Assembly: GCA_001692895.1 (NCBI GenBank)
Contig: KV748196.1
Coordinates: 930,001 to 994,000, forward strand
DNA length: 64,000 nt
From: Cenococcum geophilum 1.58
Lineage: Eukaryota > Ascomycota > Dothideomycetes > Gloniales > Gloniaceae
Direction of reading: 5' to 3'
Position 1 is the first letter of the stretch. Each line of letters begins with the position of its first letter. Under the pieces are notes generated by a model. That model made no database searches. It was given only the letters and a program-made list of their open reading frames with translations, and was not told where the DNA came from. The translations under genes and the position numbers were made by a program. Positions 44,375 through 56,311 of the stretch are shown one piece after another.

Positions 44375-46627
44375 ATGACTTTATTTACCTATACCGCGCT
44401 TACGCGTCTCCCTCTTACCTCCTATAGATATAAAGTCTTTTAAGAATCTCCTTACCCTATAGTCCACTTTATAGTTAACGGAAGCCCCCTTAGCCTCCTC
44501 CCCCTATAGCCTCTAGAGCGAATTTAAGGCCTAGATAGTATAGCTATATAATATTTATAAGGCCTAGCGCTTAAAGAATATTATAAGGGCATACGAGCTA
44601 AAGTAGAAAGAGTGGGAAGACTAGTATATAAGATTGGAAGGTAATATAAATGGCGCCTAGGTAACAAAAGATAAGCTTTGCCTAATTTTAGAGCAGTAAG
44701 TTATTAACTAAAAATTATAGGTTGCTAGCTATTAAAAACGGAAGTTAAAACAAAAAGAGATATAGAAAGATGGTGAGCGGGCGAAGAAGAGGTAGAAGAT
44801 AGTTAAGCGGGTAGGGTAGCTAGGGGGGAAGGTAGCTGTAGGGGCAGCTATAGGGGCAGCCGTAGGCATAGGGGAGGAAGCTATAAGGGAGGAAGGGGAG
44901 ATATGGGATAAGGAGGCCTTAGACGCCCTATTTAATGAGATAGTTTAATACTTAGTTATAAATAGCTACGTCTCCGCTATTACTGAGCTTTATACGTAAT
45001 AGTTAAAAGGTAAGACCTTATAGCCGCTATGGGGGGCAAAGCTTTTAGTAGTACTAGACAGCGTCCGCTATAATAAGGACCGGATTTAACGCGTTAACTT
45101 TATTAATTAAGGCCTATTTATAATTTCTAGCGGCTATAATATTAAAGGGCTTAAAAAGGCGATTACTTAGTGCTAGGAGACAGGCTCTAAGATACTAGGT
45201 TTAGTTAAGTCTTACCTTTAAACTGCAGCCGAGTATTTATTAGGTTTGTATATACCCTGTTTAGTCTATATAGCTACTGTTTTCTAAACCATTCCTTAGG
45301 CCATACTACTATTACCTATAGTAAAAGTAGATAAGATATTTAGCTTATTAATCTTATCCTTATTAAACTAGAGAATAAAGGGCCTAAACTAGACGAGTTA
45401 GCGCTATATATAATTATGTCGATAATATAAGGGAAGCAGAATTAACACGGTAAGGTTAAGTATATAGGCTATATATAGAACACTAACCCTATTCTCTACC
45501 CCCTCTTTATAATAGCCTTTTACTTTTTTAACCGCTAGGGTAAAGACGGCGCTAAGAGCTTCCTATTCTTTTAATAGCTAAAGGACTACTATAACCTATA
45601 CATCTTCCCTAGTAGTATTAAAGTACTATAACGGCCGCTAAGCTATTATACGTAGTTTAAATAAAATAAAAAGATATTCTAGGAGGTAGGAATTTACTTA
45701 AAGGAGAAAACCTATAGCGCCTATAAGTAGAGCGTCTGGTATGCTAAGCTTAGTAGCGTTAAGGAGACCTAAATTAGATAGGCTGGACGCTGGAATATAG
45801 ACGTAATAATAGGAGCCTACCTTAACTACCTACCCCGTGCGTTTATACGGTCGATTACCGGCTTCCTAAAGGAAGGAAAGGGCTACTTTCTTCCCCGCGT
45901 ATAGGAGATACCGAAGAAGGCCCTTTATTTAAAGATATGGCCTAAGACTAACGTTTGGCTAAAACGTATAGAGGCTTACTACCTAGGTAGGGCCGATAAT
46001 AAGGTTATACGGCTTAACCTTATAGGCTTAGGATTTCTACGCCTCCTCTACGCACTTAGGGTAATCCTATTATAGGACTTAGTAATTCTACGTAAGTAGT
46101 TCCTGCTTTACCCCCTATAGAAGGACCCCCTCTTTAGCTGCGAGGAGTACTAGAGGTTTGCTGCGTAGGTAGAAAGCTTACTAGCTAATATAGTTATACT
46201 AGATAAGCTAATAATGCGGAAATACTGGCCCGCCTATAAGGTAGTAGCTAAGCTAAGATATAAGGCCGCGATTTCTAAAATAAAGGGGGTTTAATTACGC
46301 GTGCAGACGATCTTAGAACGCCTTAGCGAGATAGAAAGGTTATTAGTATTGTTTATACCTATATAGATCTAGTAAGGGAAGACGGGCATCTAGATAGGGC
46401 CTACGGAGTCTATATATCCGTCTTTAGACGGCCTTATACCTATACCTAGGTCTGTTCCTAAACGCGTTAACGGCCAAATTCCGTCTTTAGATAAACTCTC
46501 TCCTATATATTTAACCCCTACAGAGATACTAGGGGGTCTTTAACTGTCTACTACCGTAAAGCCTGCTATAGAGCCTACTACAGAGCCTGCTTAGCCATCT
46601 ACTATAACGTTTACTATACCCCCGCTG

Positions 46628-46875
46628 TGTTACGGAAGTGGGCACGAGCTAGAATACAATGTACTAAACGGGGTAGTAATTAAAGAAGGCTACGTACGCG
46701 TAATTATGCATAGTTAATATAAAGATATTTAGATGCAGAATAGAACAGAATAGGTTAGATATAGGTATAAATAGGGGTTATAGGGGAACGTGCGTAGGTG
46801 TCTCGAGACGAACGTAAGTATAGGTTAAGAACGTCAAAGCGCGCAGAGACGTAAGAACGTGTAAGTTCTGTAACA
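46628..46875 (-). repeat. TRIM2 3' LTR
   Basis: 248 bp. Shares AAAGAAGGCTACGTACGCGT and AGGGGAACGTGCGTAGGTGT with the other LTR. Confidence 0.9.
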
Positions 46876-47387
46876 GTACCCCCCCCCCTTACTTCCGAGC
46901 TCCTATAAAGCGTGTTATATCGTATATATTAGAAAAAAACCTAATATAGGGAAAAAAAAATCGTTAGCCTTCTCCGCCCTTCTACGTCCTCTGTTATACA
47001 GGCTCCTCCAATTTAGTCCTTCTATATTTAATTATTAGGCCACTAACTTATTAGGCCTAAAGCATAGCCTAGCTTCTATCGCCAGCTACACTCCTATTCT
47101 TACTACTTAGAGACGCATTGCTAAAGCTTATACAGTTCCTTTCTCGCTTTTAGTAGCTCTACGGCCTTCCCTTCCTATACTCTAAGTCCCCCTAAAAAAT
47201 TACCCCGATTTTTAGTCCAAAATAGGCATTTTAGGTAGTATTTATCGGCCTAAATAGTAGTATAGTACGGTTAGTACGGTATTCGTGGTCGTAGTAAGGC
47301 ATATTCTTAACAGGTTCTTATTGGTGCGGTATAGTATTTATATTATAGGTAGGTTCTTATTAGTAGCAGTATGGTGCTAGCGTAGGT

Positions 47388-48080
47388 TCTATAGGCATAT
47401 CGGTATAGGATCTTATTAGATTTGGGTAATAGTATAGTGCTAGCAATGTATTTGGGTTCCGTAGGCGAATCGGCATAGAGCTTATTAGTTTATGTAGTAG
47501 TAGTACGGTGCTAGTAACGGGGTCGTCTTGTAGGCATATCAGCATAAGGCTTATTAGTTTAGGTAGGTAGCAGTATAATACCAGCGACAGGTCGTCTTAT
47601 AGGCATATTAGCATAAGGCTTATTGGTTTAGGTAGTAATATAATATAAGTGACGGGTTCGGGGGTCTAGGGAGCGAGGCTCTACCTAGTTATATTTGGCT
47701 CGTAGGCATATTAGCACAAGGCTTGTTAGTTTAGGTAGTAGTATAATATAAGCGATAGGGTCGTAGGCGTATCGGCATAATAGGTTATTAGGGTCGTTTC
47801 GCAGGCGTATAGGCGTAAGGTCTTGTTAGTATGTCGGGCAGTATATATAGGTCGGTAGGACAGTAGTAAGATACCAGCTTCCGTGTTTGTGTTTATATAG
47901 TAGTAGGATACAAGCTATTAGGTTAAACTAAGGGGCAGTAATATGCCTATTTATAATCGGTAGCAGTAGGGTGTAAGCTATTGAGGTCGTAGGCATATCA
48001 GCGCGGTATCTTATCGGCAGGTTGTGATTCTACAGGCGTATCGGCGTGGTGTCTTATTATTAGGTCCGTATGCAAATTAG
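47388..48080. repeat. ~68 bp tandem repeats in TRIM2 interior
   Basis: Six or more units are built on TAGGCATATCAGCATAAGG followed by CTTATTAGTTTAGGTAG. They degenerate toward 48080, where only the TAGGC(A/G)TATC(A/G)GC core recurs. The minus-strand open frame 47360-47545 is a by-product. Confidence 0.8.
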
Positions 48081-48235
48081 CACAAAGACTTGTCGTACTA
48101 GTTTAGAACCCTAGCGTCTTAGTCTACCTGCAGCCAGCAGCTCCTATATCTACCCTTATATTAGGCGTAGAAAGGTATACTCCGTAACTAGTAGCCTATA
48201 GGCCCGCTAGGTATAGAAAAGGGATCTAAATATAG

Positions 48236-48483
48236 TATTATAGAAGTGGGTATAAGCTGGAATATAATATACTAAACGGGGTAGTAATTAAAGAAGGCTA
48301 CGTACGCGTAACTATACGTAGTTAATATAAAGACATTTAGATGCAGAACAGAATAGAATAGGTTAGGTATGGGTATAAATAGGGGTTATAGGGGAACGTG
48401 CGTAGGTGTCTTGGGACGAATGTAAGCACGGGTTAAGAATGTTAAAGCGCGCAGAGATATAAGAACGTGTGAGTCCCGTAATA
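48236..48483 (-). repeat. TRIM2 5' LTR
   Basis: 248 bp, collinear with 46628-46875. Its edges read TATTATAG and CGTAATA, transitions relative to the partner. Confidence 0.9.
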
Positions 48484-48845
48484 CGCCGCAGCTACCATAG
48501 GCTAATATTTAGCCTCTTTTATTTATTCTTAACCTATAGGCGCCACTAAGGAAATATAAGATGCTTTAGGGCGGTAATTTGGTGTTCTAGCTCTAGGCTA
48601 AGTGGACTTTAGGGCTAGTAGGTAGGCCGTCAATTAAAGCTCTTAATTACTGCTAGGGGGCACGCTAGCGGGTTAATAGCGAGGCTATATTCTATAGCCG
48701 TCGCCGTAGAATGATTAAGGATGTAAGATGGCGCGTAGAAGACGGTATAGTAAGAGATAAGAGATAGGCTATTAACTAGCTAGAACAGCTACGAGGTCGG
48801 CGTTCTTTGGATTAGCTTTATAAGAATATCTAAATAGTTATTTTA

Positions 48846-49155
48846 CTGCAGTAATTAAAACGCCTTTATATAACTACACTACGGTAACTAAAACGCCTCT
48901 ATATATAATTACACTGTAGTAACCAAGACGCCTTAACATATAACTGCACTATAGTAACTAAGACGTCTCGATATAGGACTACACTGCAGTGACCGAGACG
49001 CCTTAATGTATAACTGCACTATAGTGACAGAAACGCCTTAATATAGGACTGCACTATATTAACCGAGACGCCTTAATATAGGACTATACTATAGTAACCG
49101 AGACGTCTTAATATTAGACTGTACTATAGTAACTAAAACGCCTTAATATAGGAAT
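48846..49155. repeat. 35 bp minisatellite downstream of the Crypton frame
   Basis: About nine units, each containing GAGACGCCTTAATATAGGAC and CTGCACTATAGT. It begins within 15 bp of the Crypton stop codon and may belong to the transposon's 3' region. Confidence 0.85.
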
Positions 49156-49390
49156 AGAGCCCGTTTAGGTGTTATAAATTTAGAGTAATATTACGCGACC
49201 GTCCAGAAGTACCGATCTAACACAAATTATGTACCTTTTCGCTCAAAATCGCGTGCGAAAGTACTTGGGGGCGGTCGCTGCGCGACCTTATGCGGGGTTC
49301 GGGTGCGTTATTAGTAGGGGTGGCCCTAACCTCGTATTAACCCGGGTCGTAACCGCGCCAAATCAGCCCCCTCGATATATGATAGTTATA
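49156..49390. repeat. GC-richer stretch with a ~90 bp inverted repeat
   Basis: CGCGACCGTCC...AAGTAC at 49194-49211 pairs imperfectly with GTACTTGGGGGCGGTCGC at 49261-49278. An inner TTTTCGC/GCGAAA pair lies between. It could be a transposon end or a small foldback, and no family is assigned. The rest is unassigned. Confidence 0.45.
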
Positions 49391-49952
49391 GGATCCTACT
49401 AAGAAGTTTAAGAATATCTACTAGAGAGTATAAGGATATTTCTAGGAATAGGAGGAGTAATAAAAGTATATAAAGTAGAGCCTATAAAATGCCCAAGAGT
49501 AGTAGAGACTTTAGTATAACCGCAAGCACTAAAATAAGTATTTTAGAGTAGGCGATAAGGTTCTATTATATTTAACAAATATTAAAACCCGTTAACTATT
49601 AAAGAAGCTCAATATAAGATACCTAGGTCCCTTTTAAATTAAAAAATAAATTAGTAAGTTAGCCTACTATCTTTAGCTATTCCTATCTATAGCCTATATA
49701 TATCTAGTGTTTTATATAAACCTACTAGAGCTATAGTATAGACTACTACTAGAAAAGAACTTTGGTCTAGGCCCAATTAAACACCCTAAAGTAGTGGGCG
49801 AGCGGTATAAGGTTAAAGCTATATTACGCTATAAGTCTATTAAGAACAAGCTTTAATATAAAGTTAAATGGCTAGGCTAGCCCACTAAGAACTCTATATA
49901 GAAACTAGAGGATTACTTTAATTATTATAAAGATATTCTAAAAGAATATTAG
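49391..49952 (+). pseudogene. Ty3/gypsy integrase C-terminus and chromodomain fragment (family F4)
   Basis: The plus-strand frame shows the integrase C-terminal motif DKVLLYLTNIKTR, KKLNIRYLGPF (~49550-49640), then EKNFGLGPIKHPKVVGERYK and a chromodomain-like YKVKWLG-PTKNSI-KLEDY (~49855-49920). It ends KDILKEY with stop TAG at 49950. No RT or gag precedes it, and the upstream sequence is not gypsy. RIP stops are present. Confidence 0.85.
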
Positions 49953-50374
49953 GATTAAGGTTTATAATTTATAAATCGCAAAAAGCGCTCTAATACTATG
50001 GTGTTATTACAACCTATAAAGAAAGCTTATAGTAGGCCATAAGAGGCCCTAAAGAGTAAATAGGTTAAATCGGATATAAAACAAATAGGCTCTAAAAACC
50101 ATAAGGATTAGGGCTACGGCCTAAGGTAGGACGGGTCCTTAGCCTTTTTATATATGTAGCATAGAGTTAATAAGGCATTTTACTAGAATTATATTCCCAT
50201 TTATTAATCTATACTAAAAATATTATTCCTAGGGCTTCTAAGCCCTTTCTAAAAGCCTTATAAGGCCTTTCCGAGCACTTAATTAAGGTCCTTAATTGCT
50301 ACTATATATAAGAATAAATTCTAAAAGTCTAAACCATAAATGCCCAATCTAAAAAGCCACTATGCCTTATTATT
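49953..50374. other. unassigned sequence between gypsy F4 and the LINE
   Basis: Probably F4 3' sequence, since no other element boundary is visible. It is rich in stops and I cannot define an LTR. The LINE insertion interrupts it at 50387, and it seems to continue at 52490. Confidence 0.35.
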
Positions 50375-50387
50375 AGGAGTAGGATTA

Positions 50388-52476
50388 TTAAAACCTTCAC
50401 CACACATGCAACCTTACCAAAAGGTAGCGCCACACTCCAAAACTTACGCATACCCATCTTACCATCAAAAACAATCGATTTTCTAACTTTCCTACTGCCT
50501 AGCGAGCTAGAGGTGGATTTATTTGTCGTTTTACCCCCTTTCTCCCACAGAAAAATTTCTCTAAGGGTGGCCCTAGCTTATAAGCGAGGCACGGACAGGA
50601 ACACCAAAACTACTACTACTACTACCAATACCCCAATACCAAAACCACAAAATGGGGCTATTTCCCTACTACCTCTTAGCCTAATCTCCCCAGAAAGGGT
50701 ATAAGGATAGTAAAAACTAGGAAAACCCCCCTATAAGAGACATAATGCCAAGGCCCGGTAGGCCTAAAAAGAAACCTCCTATAGAAATAAGTGATAATNA
50801 GTCTATATCTACATTCACTTTTTCTGGCCCTTCTCCTTCTCCTGGCCTATTTGGGACAGGAGAAAAAAGAGGACATCCTTAGTNTTNTACTAAAAAAGAA
50901 AACCAAAAACCTGNAAAAAAGACAACTAAACTAATNACTTTNACGGCTGGTATACCTAGTATATCTTTCTCTCCCCTTTCTCCAGAATAATACCTATAAA
51001 AGGCTCTAGATAGCCTAACCCAGGTCTATAAAGGGCTAAAAGAAGAAAAAGAAGACAGAAATGAACAAGTTAAACAGCTAGAGGACAATACACGTAGTGT
51101 CCTAGCAGGAGAAAATCCCTTTATAAAAGGAAAAGAAAAGACAAAAGATGTCCGAAAAGGACTAGTTGAAGAAGTAAGAGCTCTCCGTAAGGAGGTAGCC
51201 CCTACTAAAGAAACCTACGCAGAGAGGCTAAAAAAGGACCTCCCTACTTCGTCCTCTTTACTCTCTTTGTCACTACCATTTCCTACTCCTACTTCTACTA
51301 GAAGTAAGAAAAAGCAGCTACAAGAAAGAAAGCTAGTCTTAATTACAGACTAAAAGGACCAACCTTTAGATACCTTCTCTATACGAAACAAAGTTAATTA
51401 ACTATTTGCATCAAAACTGCAAGTAGAAAAACCGGTTTTAGCATCTATAGCTAGAACTAAAGGAAAACAAAATATTCTCCTTACGACTACGGAAGAGTAT
51501 AATGTAGATTTCCTAGTTAAATATAAGGAAATCTAGCATAACTGCTTTACCTTTTAAAGAGAACAAAAACTAGAACTATAGGTTTAAATTATAGCCCATG
51601 GNGTTCCTACCCTACCTTTCTTAAGAGAAGGAGGCTCTAAGCTTCTAAAAGAAGAAATTAAGACTTTTAATCCTATAAGGATACAAGGACTACCTAGATA
51701 GATCTTATCTAGTGTAAAAAGACACGATCCACAGACCAGATTTGGCTCCATAGTTTTTACTATAGAGAATAAAGAAAAAGGACAAGAAATCCTTAAGCAA
51801 AAAGAGATATCAATTGCAGGTACAGCTACTAAGGTAGTAAAATACCTCGAAGTCTCTCCTACTACGCAGTGTAATAGCTGCCAAAAATTTGGCCATATAG
51901 GAGACAGATGCTCTAATAGGGCCTATAGATATTGTGCGGCTACACATCTATCTAAAGACCACTGCTGTCCTACCTGCTTAATAAGCGGCAGGTCTTGCAA
52001 GCATACCACCCCTCTTTGCATTAATTGTAAAGAAAAACACTTTGCTAATAGTAAAGACTGCAAGAATCTTAGAGCAGCTAAACTAGTACATAGTACTAGC
52101 GTAGAAGATTCTATGGAAGAATAAAATTAATAGGAGTCTAGAAGGAGGTAACTCCTACTAGGCTTTTAGGTAAAAGATAGTAGAGAGCAAAAGGATAGAA
52201 ATAAATTGCAAAAGGACAGGGACAGGGGTTAGGATTTCTTACAGTTTTTCTTACCATTTTCTCATTCCCTAGTAGTTGTAGTATCTTAGTATTTTACTAG
52301 GAAACTATAAACTCCTAATTTAGGGGTTTATAAACTACTAGGACATAGCTACTAGTACATATTAAGCTGCCTAGAAAGGATTTATGTATATAGAACTATA
52401 GCGCTATAGCCTAAAGGCTGCATGCGCAGTATTGTACGTAGTATAATACAACGGATAAAAATAAAAAATAAAAAAA
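50388..52476 (+). mobile_element. ORF1-only LINE derivative (half-LINE) with 13 bp target duplication
   Basis: The element is bounded by AGGAGTAGGATTA at 50375-50387 and again at 52477-52489. It ends in an A-rich tail (52455-52476) typical of target-primed reverse transcription. It holds a 5' leader of ~357 bp, ORF1 (50745-52124) and a ~350 bp 3' region, with no endonuclease or RT ORF. The small open frame at 50513-50704 lies in the leader and has no coding support. RIP is light relative to its neighbours, suggesting a younger insertion. The 5' end looks complete, so loss of ORF2 is not 5' truncation. Confidence 0.85.
50745..52124 (+). pseudogene. LINE ORF1 gag-like RNA-binding protein, RIP-mutated
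   Basis: 460 codons in one frame from ATG 50745 to TAA 52122-52124, interrupted by about ten TAA/TAG codons that read as former Gln and by several n. The N-terminus MPRPGRPKKKPPIE resembles an AT-hook. A charged, probably coiled-coil segment (EKEDRNEQVKQLEDN, residues ~95-115) follows. The C-terminus has a CCHC knuckle CNSCQKFGHIGDRC (residues 376-389), then further Cys/His motifs (CAATHLSKDHCCPTC, CINCKEKHFANSKDC), as in ORF1 of Tad/I-type LINEs, where the protein binds the element RNA. No frameshift is seen, so few changes separate it from an intact ORF. Confidence 0.85.
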
Positions 52477-52489
52477 AGGAGTAGGATTA

Positions 52490-53589
52490 GTATCTATTAG
52501 GCTACTAAGTAATAGCTAATAAGAATGGGATCTAGATCCCTTAGTAGGCGTATAAGTAGGCATAAAAATAGGGGTAGGATAATAAGGTGTAGCTAGAGCA
52601 GAGACTCTTAAACGCTTAACACTAATATTAGGTCTAAACTAATACTAATAAAGCTCTTGCGGTGTAAGCTTATAGTTAATAAAGATATACTTAAGCCTAG
52701 AATAAATAGAGATGTTAGCTGGCTAGTATAATCTAGAACTACTAAAACCTTACTATAGTAACTATTAGCTACCTATCCGCTAGATACCTAAAGGGTAACC
52801 TACCTAATAACATATTATATTATGCTCTTTTAAAACTTAATATATATGCGCAAACTCCTTTCTATAGTAGATAGCAACCTTCTTCTTATTACCCCTATTC
52901 TTTACCTTATCCTTAGTATACTAACCTTACTCTTATATTAGGCGTTACTAACTAGCTTGCTAGAAATTATAGGCAGTATAGATAGCCGTGGTATAGTCTT
53001 AAATTCGGCCAAGTTGTTTAGTATTTACGCTAAAATAAGAGAGAGCCTGGGCAATATAGTAGTTAAGGACATTAAAGGAACGTCGCTACTTAGGCCTAGG
53101 CTATTAAAGCTTAAAGTTAGCAATAGAAATCTATTAAGAATAGAAAGGCTTACCTTAACGTAACTACCGCTCTTAGTACGTATGCATTAATTATAAGGAC
53201 TAAAGGTATTAGATTTAACGTAGTGCGTCTTATTATAAGCCTCTAGAATTCTATTATTAGAATTCTAGTCTTTTAAAGATATATAAGCAAAATTATTTAG
53301 GTAGAACTAGCACTAGTTATAGGTTAGCGGAGGTTAGGGTTTTATATATAAAGGTAGGGCCAGGATATACTATAGAATTTGCTTAAAAGAGTAGTTAGTA
53401 GAAAAAGAAAATCTTAATAATATATTAAAGATACGTCCAAAATTGGACGAAGGTTAATAATGGGAAAGTAAGGTGTTAAGGAAAAGGAGCAGCTTAATAA
53501 GTAAAGGTATCTTTATACTTTACCTTCTAATACCCTTTTAGTAAATAGCCGCAACCTTGCCGATATAACTCTATTATAATAGCATTATT
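52490..53589. other. unassigned RIP-affected sequence
   Basis: No element is identified. A minus-strand frame can be followed over ~52500-52700 (NYKLTPQELY, RPNISVKRLRVSALATPYYP) and may be a remnant of a coding end. The plus-strand open frame 52957-53163 (68 codons) has no domain and no supporting context. Confidence 0.35.
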
Positions 53590-54419
53590 TAAAGGGAAGA
53601 AAATATAAGTATACGTTATCTAACTATTACTTCCTTATAAAAACTAAGTACGCGGCCAGGAGAAGGTAATTAAGACGTTAATTAAAGATGTATATAGGTT
53701 AAATTATACCTAAAATAATATTATAGTATTAAAGATTAACATTATAGACGTTCTTAATAATTGTATAATAGCTACAATTGCTATTACAAAATGTCCCTAT
53801 TTGCTAGGCAGTAGAGCTATACTAAATATACAGTATAGGACTACTAGATTTAAAAGCATATATACTAAATTTTAGGAGATAAGTCTTCTTAATTAACTAA
53901 TTAATCCCTTAACTATATCTAATAACCTAAGGGCAAATACGGGAATAATATGTTAGTGACGTAGAGGATTATATAAAACAATTACGGATTATATTTTAAT
54001 AGTTAAAGACAGTGGTAAGCTAAGGCCCTATATATTAAGCTATATACTAAATAGTTTTATAAAACTATATTAGGAATACTAAATTACCTATAATACTTAT
54101 AATTAATTATAGACTGGTATAAAGGCTTAGATGTAAAGTTATATAAAAATCCTTAAATTAGCCTAGGTAGTTACTAGTAGGCTTTTAATAGGCTTCTAGC
54201 GGGTTCCTAGCAATCCTCGCGTCTTTTCTTTAGTTATATTTTTCTCTTATTAAGGTTTTTTAAGAGTTTAAAGTAGGGGTTAGATAGATAGATAATATAT
54301 AGCGGTATACTAATACCTCTCTAATATCTCTCCGAACCCCTTCCGGGACAAGCCCTTATAATCTCCCTATTATAAGGTAATAGTAATTAGNGGCCGACTA
54401 TAAGAAGGGGGGGGGGCAA
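53590..54419 (+). other. 3' internal part of an LTR element related to a TRIM1 segment (family F5)
   Basis: Positions 53590-53690 and 54322-54419 match TRIM1 20460-20560 and 20645-20745, with ~630 bp of additional degraded sequence between them where TRIM1 has ~85 bp. It ends in the polypurine tract AAGAAGGGGGGGGGGCAA (54402-54419). No protein domain is recognised. Confidence 0.65.
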
Positions 54420-54690
54420 TATAAGGGATATTATTGCGGTCACCTTAGGTTGCCCTTAGGACAACCCCCGGACGCCCTTTAGATGGTCGCTAGTTACGTA
54501 CTAAAGGCATATATCCGTAGTATATAGTCTCTACAATCCTAAAGGCCTTACCTCCTTAAGGATTCGTCTCTCTTACCAATCTATCCTATTCCACAATTGT
54601 GTCTTTATAGCCCCCTGTCTATAAAGTCCCCTTATATATACGCCAACTCCCTACTAAATCCTAAAGATAATTATCTTTCTTAATTTAAAG
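54420..54690 (+). repeat. F5 3' LTR
   Basis: Starts TATAAGGGATATTATTGCGG directly after the polypurine tract. It has a layout similar to the TRIM1 LTR (TTCGTCTC..., a T/C-rich tract, ...CTCCCTACTA). The end is approximate, and the 5' LTR is not in the window. Confidence 0.6.
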
Positions 54691-56311
54691 GACCTAATAT
54701 TACTATATAGGGACTTAATTTATTTATAGTTAGTATATTATAGGTATTAGAAAGTATAGGCTAAAAGAGCTGTTTAGCTTTATTATATATTATTAGCTAT
54801 TATAGATAAAGACAGACTATATAAGGAGTTTAGAAAGCTTAACTTAGAAATCTATATTTTACTCTCCTTTAACGCGCTTACCTATAGCGCTAATATTTCT
54901 AATATTAACTATGTTGCGTAGTATTGTATATATAAAGACAAGTCCATTAATATACTATAGCAACAACTTAGACACAGTGCTCGTAGTAGTAGTTAAATAG
55001 GTATAGCAATATTTCTAATTAAGGATTGGTATAAAGGTCTATATAAGGATATTACTAGGCTAGCTAAAAATCGCGGTTGTACTAGTAGGGCCTTCTAATC
55101 TCAGCTAAGTTAACTTAGCTATAAATATCGTATTAAGCGATAGGTGCTATAAAAAATAGGGCTGTTAATTTTGCTAGCGATATATCTTTAAGGGTGTCTA
55201 TATATAGTAATGCTAATTTTAATCTATCTGCATCTAATATAGGGCAAGAGCTTAGTTTGGGTGGAACATCCGTAGTTTTACCTGCGGATATTCTACTAAA
55301 GAAGCTAGCGTAGCGCTTAAAGACTAAAGCTAAGAAAAGAGTAGCTCTCTCCTATTATATATATGCTCTTATAAATAAGAAAAAGGGCTGCTTATAAAAG
55401 GTTATATTGGAGAACTATAAGGAATAGTCTCCGTCTACTAGTAGCTAGGGTTATTACTTTAACTATAATTCTACTTTACGGGCTTTTAAAAAGTTTAATA
55501 TCCGTAAGCCGCATATAAAGGGGATTCTAAGGAAGATATACTAAAATTCCTTTGCTGTAAGTATAAAAAAACTAGTTCTATAACTAAATAGAGAAGAAAT
55601 ATTAGCACACTGTTTAAAATCTAACCTTAAGCTATATTATATCCAATAAGCAAATTACTACCCTCTATAGCTACGCCTGGTATATAACTAGCTATAAGGC
55701 GCTTAAAAAAAACCTACCTAATTATAATTATAATTAGCTTAGTAATAGTCTAGATAAGTTTATTACCTTTATTTAAGCGAAGGTAGAAAAGGCAAATTAG
55801 GCAGAGAGCTAGCTATTAGTGTTAGTAAGTAAATTAAAAGATAGCGTAAAGCGGATATTACCACAGTCTAGAGTAGCGGAGAGGTGAATAGTATTAGTAG
55901 CTTAACGTTTGTAAATATAAGTAGCTTAGCTACCTTAATTAATATCCACCGAAAATCCATATACAGGGCTGCTAATACTATTACCTTCTTAGCCTATATT
56001 TAGTAGGAACGCGTAGCTAGCCAGCTTAAACTTTAGCTAGTAGAATACCTCTAAGCTAAGTATACTAACACCCTATAACGGATATTAGTCCTAATAACGC
56101 GATAGTTAGGTTTAGTTTTTAATATAGGGCGGATATCTAGGATCCCAAAATTAGGCCGGGTATTAACAGCCCTAGGGCAACAATTAGCGTCAGTTATTAT
56201 TAGGTATTAAGTATCGGCCTCTTAGGTATTAGGGTCTATACTATAATAATAGATATTAACTCCCTACAGCTCCCAGATATCTAAGTCTATATTATAGTAT
56301 TAGAAACTAGT
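54691..56311 (+). pseudogene. unidentified degraded coding region
   Basis: Long stretches can be followed in one plus-strand frame with only TAA/TAG stops (IFLIKDWYKGLYKDITRLAK at ~55010; KFNIRKPHIKGILRKIY at ~55490), but frame changes occur and I recognise no domain. It appears to lead into the 51 bp repeats at 56312. Confidence 0.4.

Larger units (their letters stand above)
46628..48483 (-). mobile_element. TRIM2: short non-autonomous LTR element inside the Crypton
   Basis: 1856 bp with two 248 bp LTRs (46628-46875, 48236-48483; edges TGTTACGGAAGTGGGCACGA and ...GTAACA). The flanking duplication is CGCTG / CGCCG, identical apart from one C/T. The reversed polypurine tract GTACCCCCCCCCTT at 46876-46889 gives minus orientation. 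The 1360 bp interior has no gag or pol and consists largely of ~68 bp tandem repeats. Removing it restores the Crypton reading frame, which confirms the boundaries. Confidence 0.92.
44375..48833 (+). pseudogene. Crypton tyrosine-recombinase transposase with GCR1-like C-terminus, split by TRIM2
   Basis: A plausible ATG is at 44375. The middle part carries the fungal Crypton recombinase: FIIAFYFFNR (~45510), LKDYYNLYIFPSSIKVL (~45580), KTYSAYK where a His is expected for the Y-recombinase box (~45707), and AGRWNIDVIIGAYLNYLPRA with the likely nucleophile Tyr (45785-45844). RSITGFLKEGKGYFLPRV follows. After TRIM2 (46628-48488 with its duplicated 5 bp), the same frame resumes with a basic GCR1_C-like domain (GGNLVF, GRPSIKALNYC, SEAIFYSRRRRRMIKDVRWR) and stops at 48831-48833. 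RIP stops are many and a frame change lies near 45400. Cryptons integrate by site-specific recombination; this copy is dead. Confidence 0.85.

Noticed and set aside
50513..50704. 63-codon frame in the LINE leader as an extra ORF
   Set aside because: Low-complexity Thr/Pro content, short, and without a counterpart; it is treated as leader.
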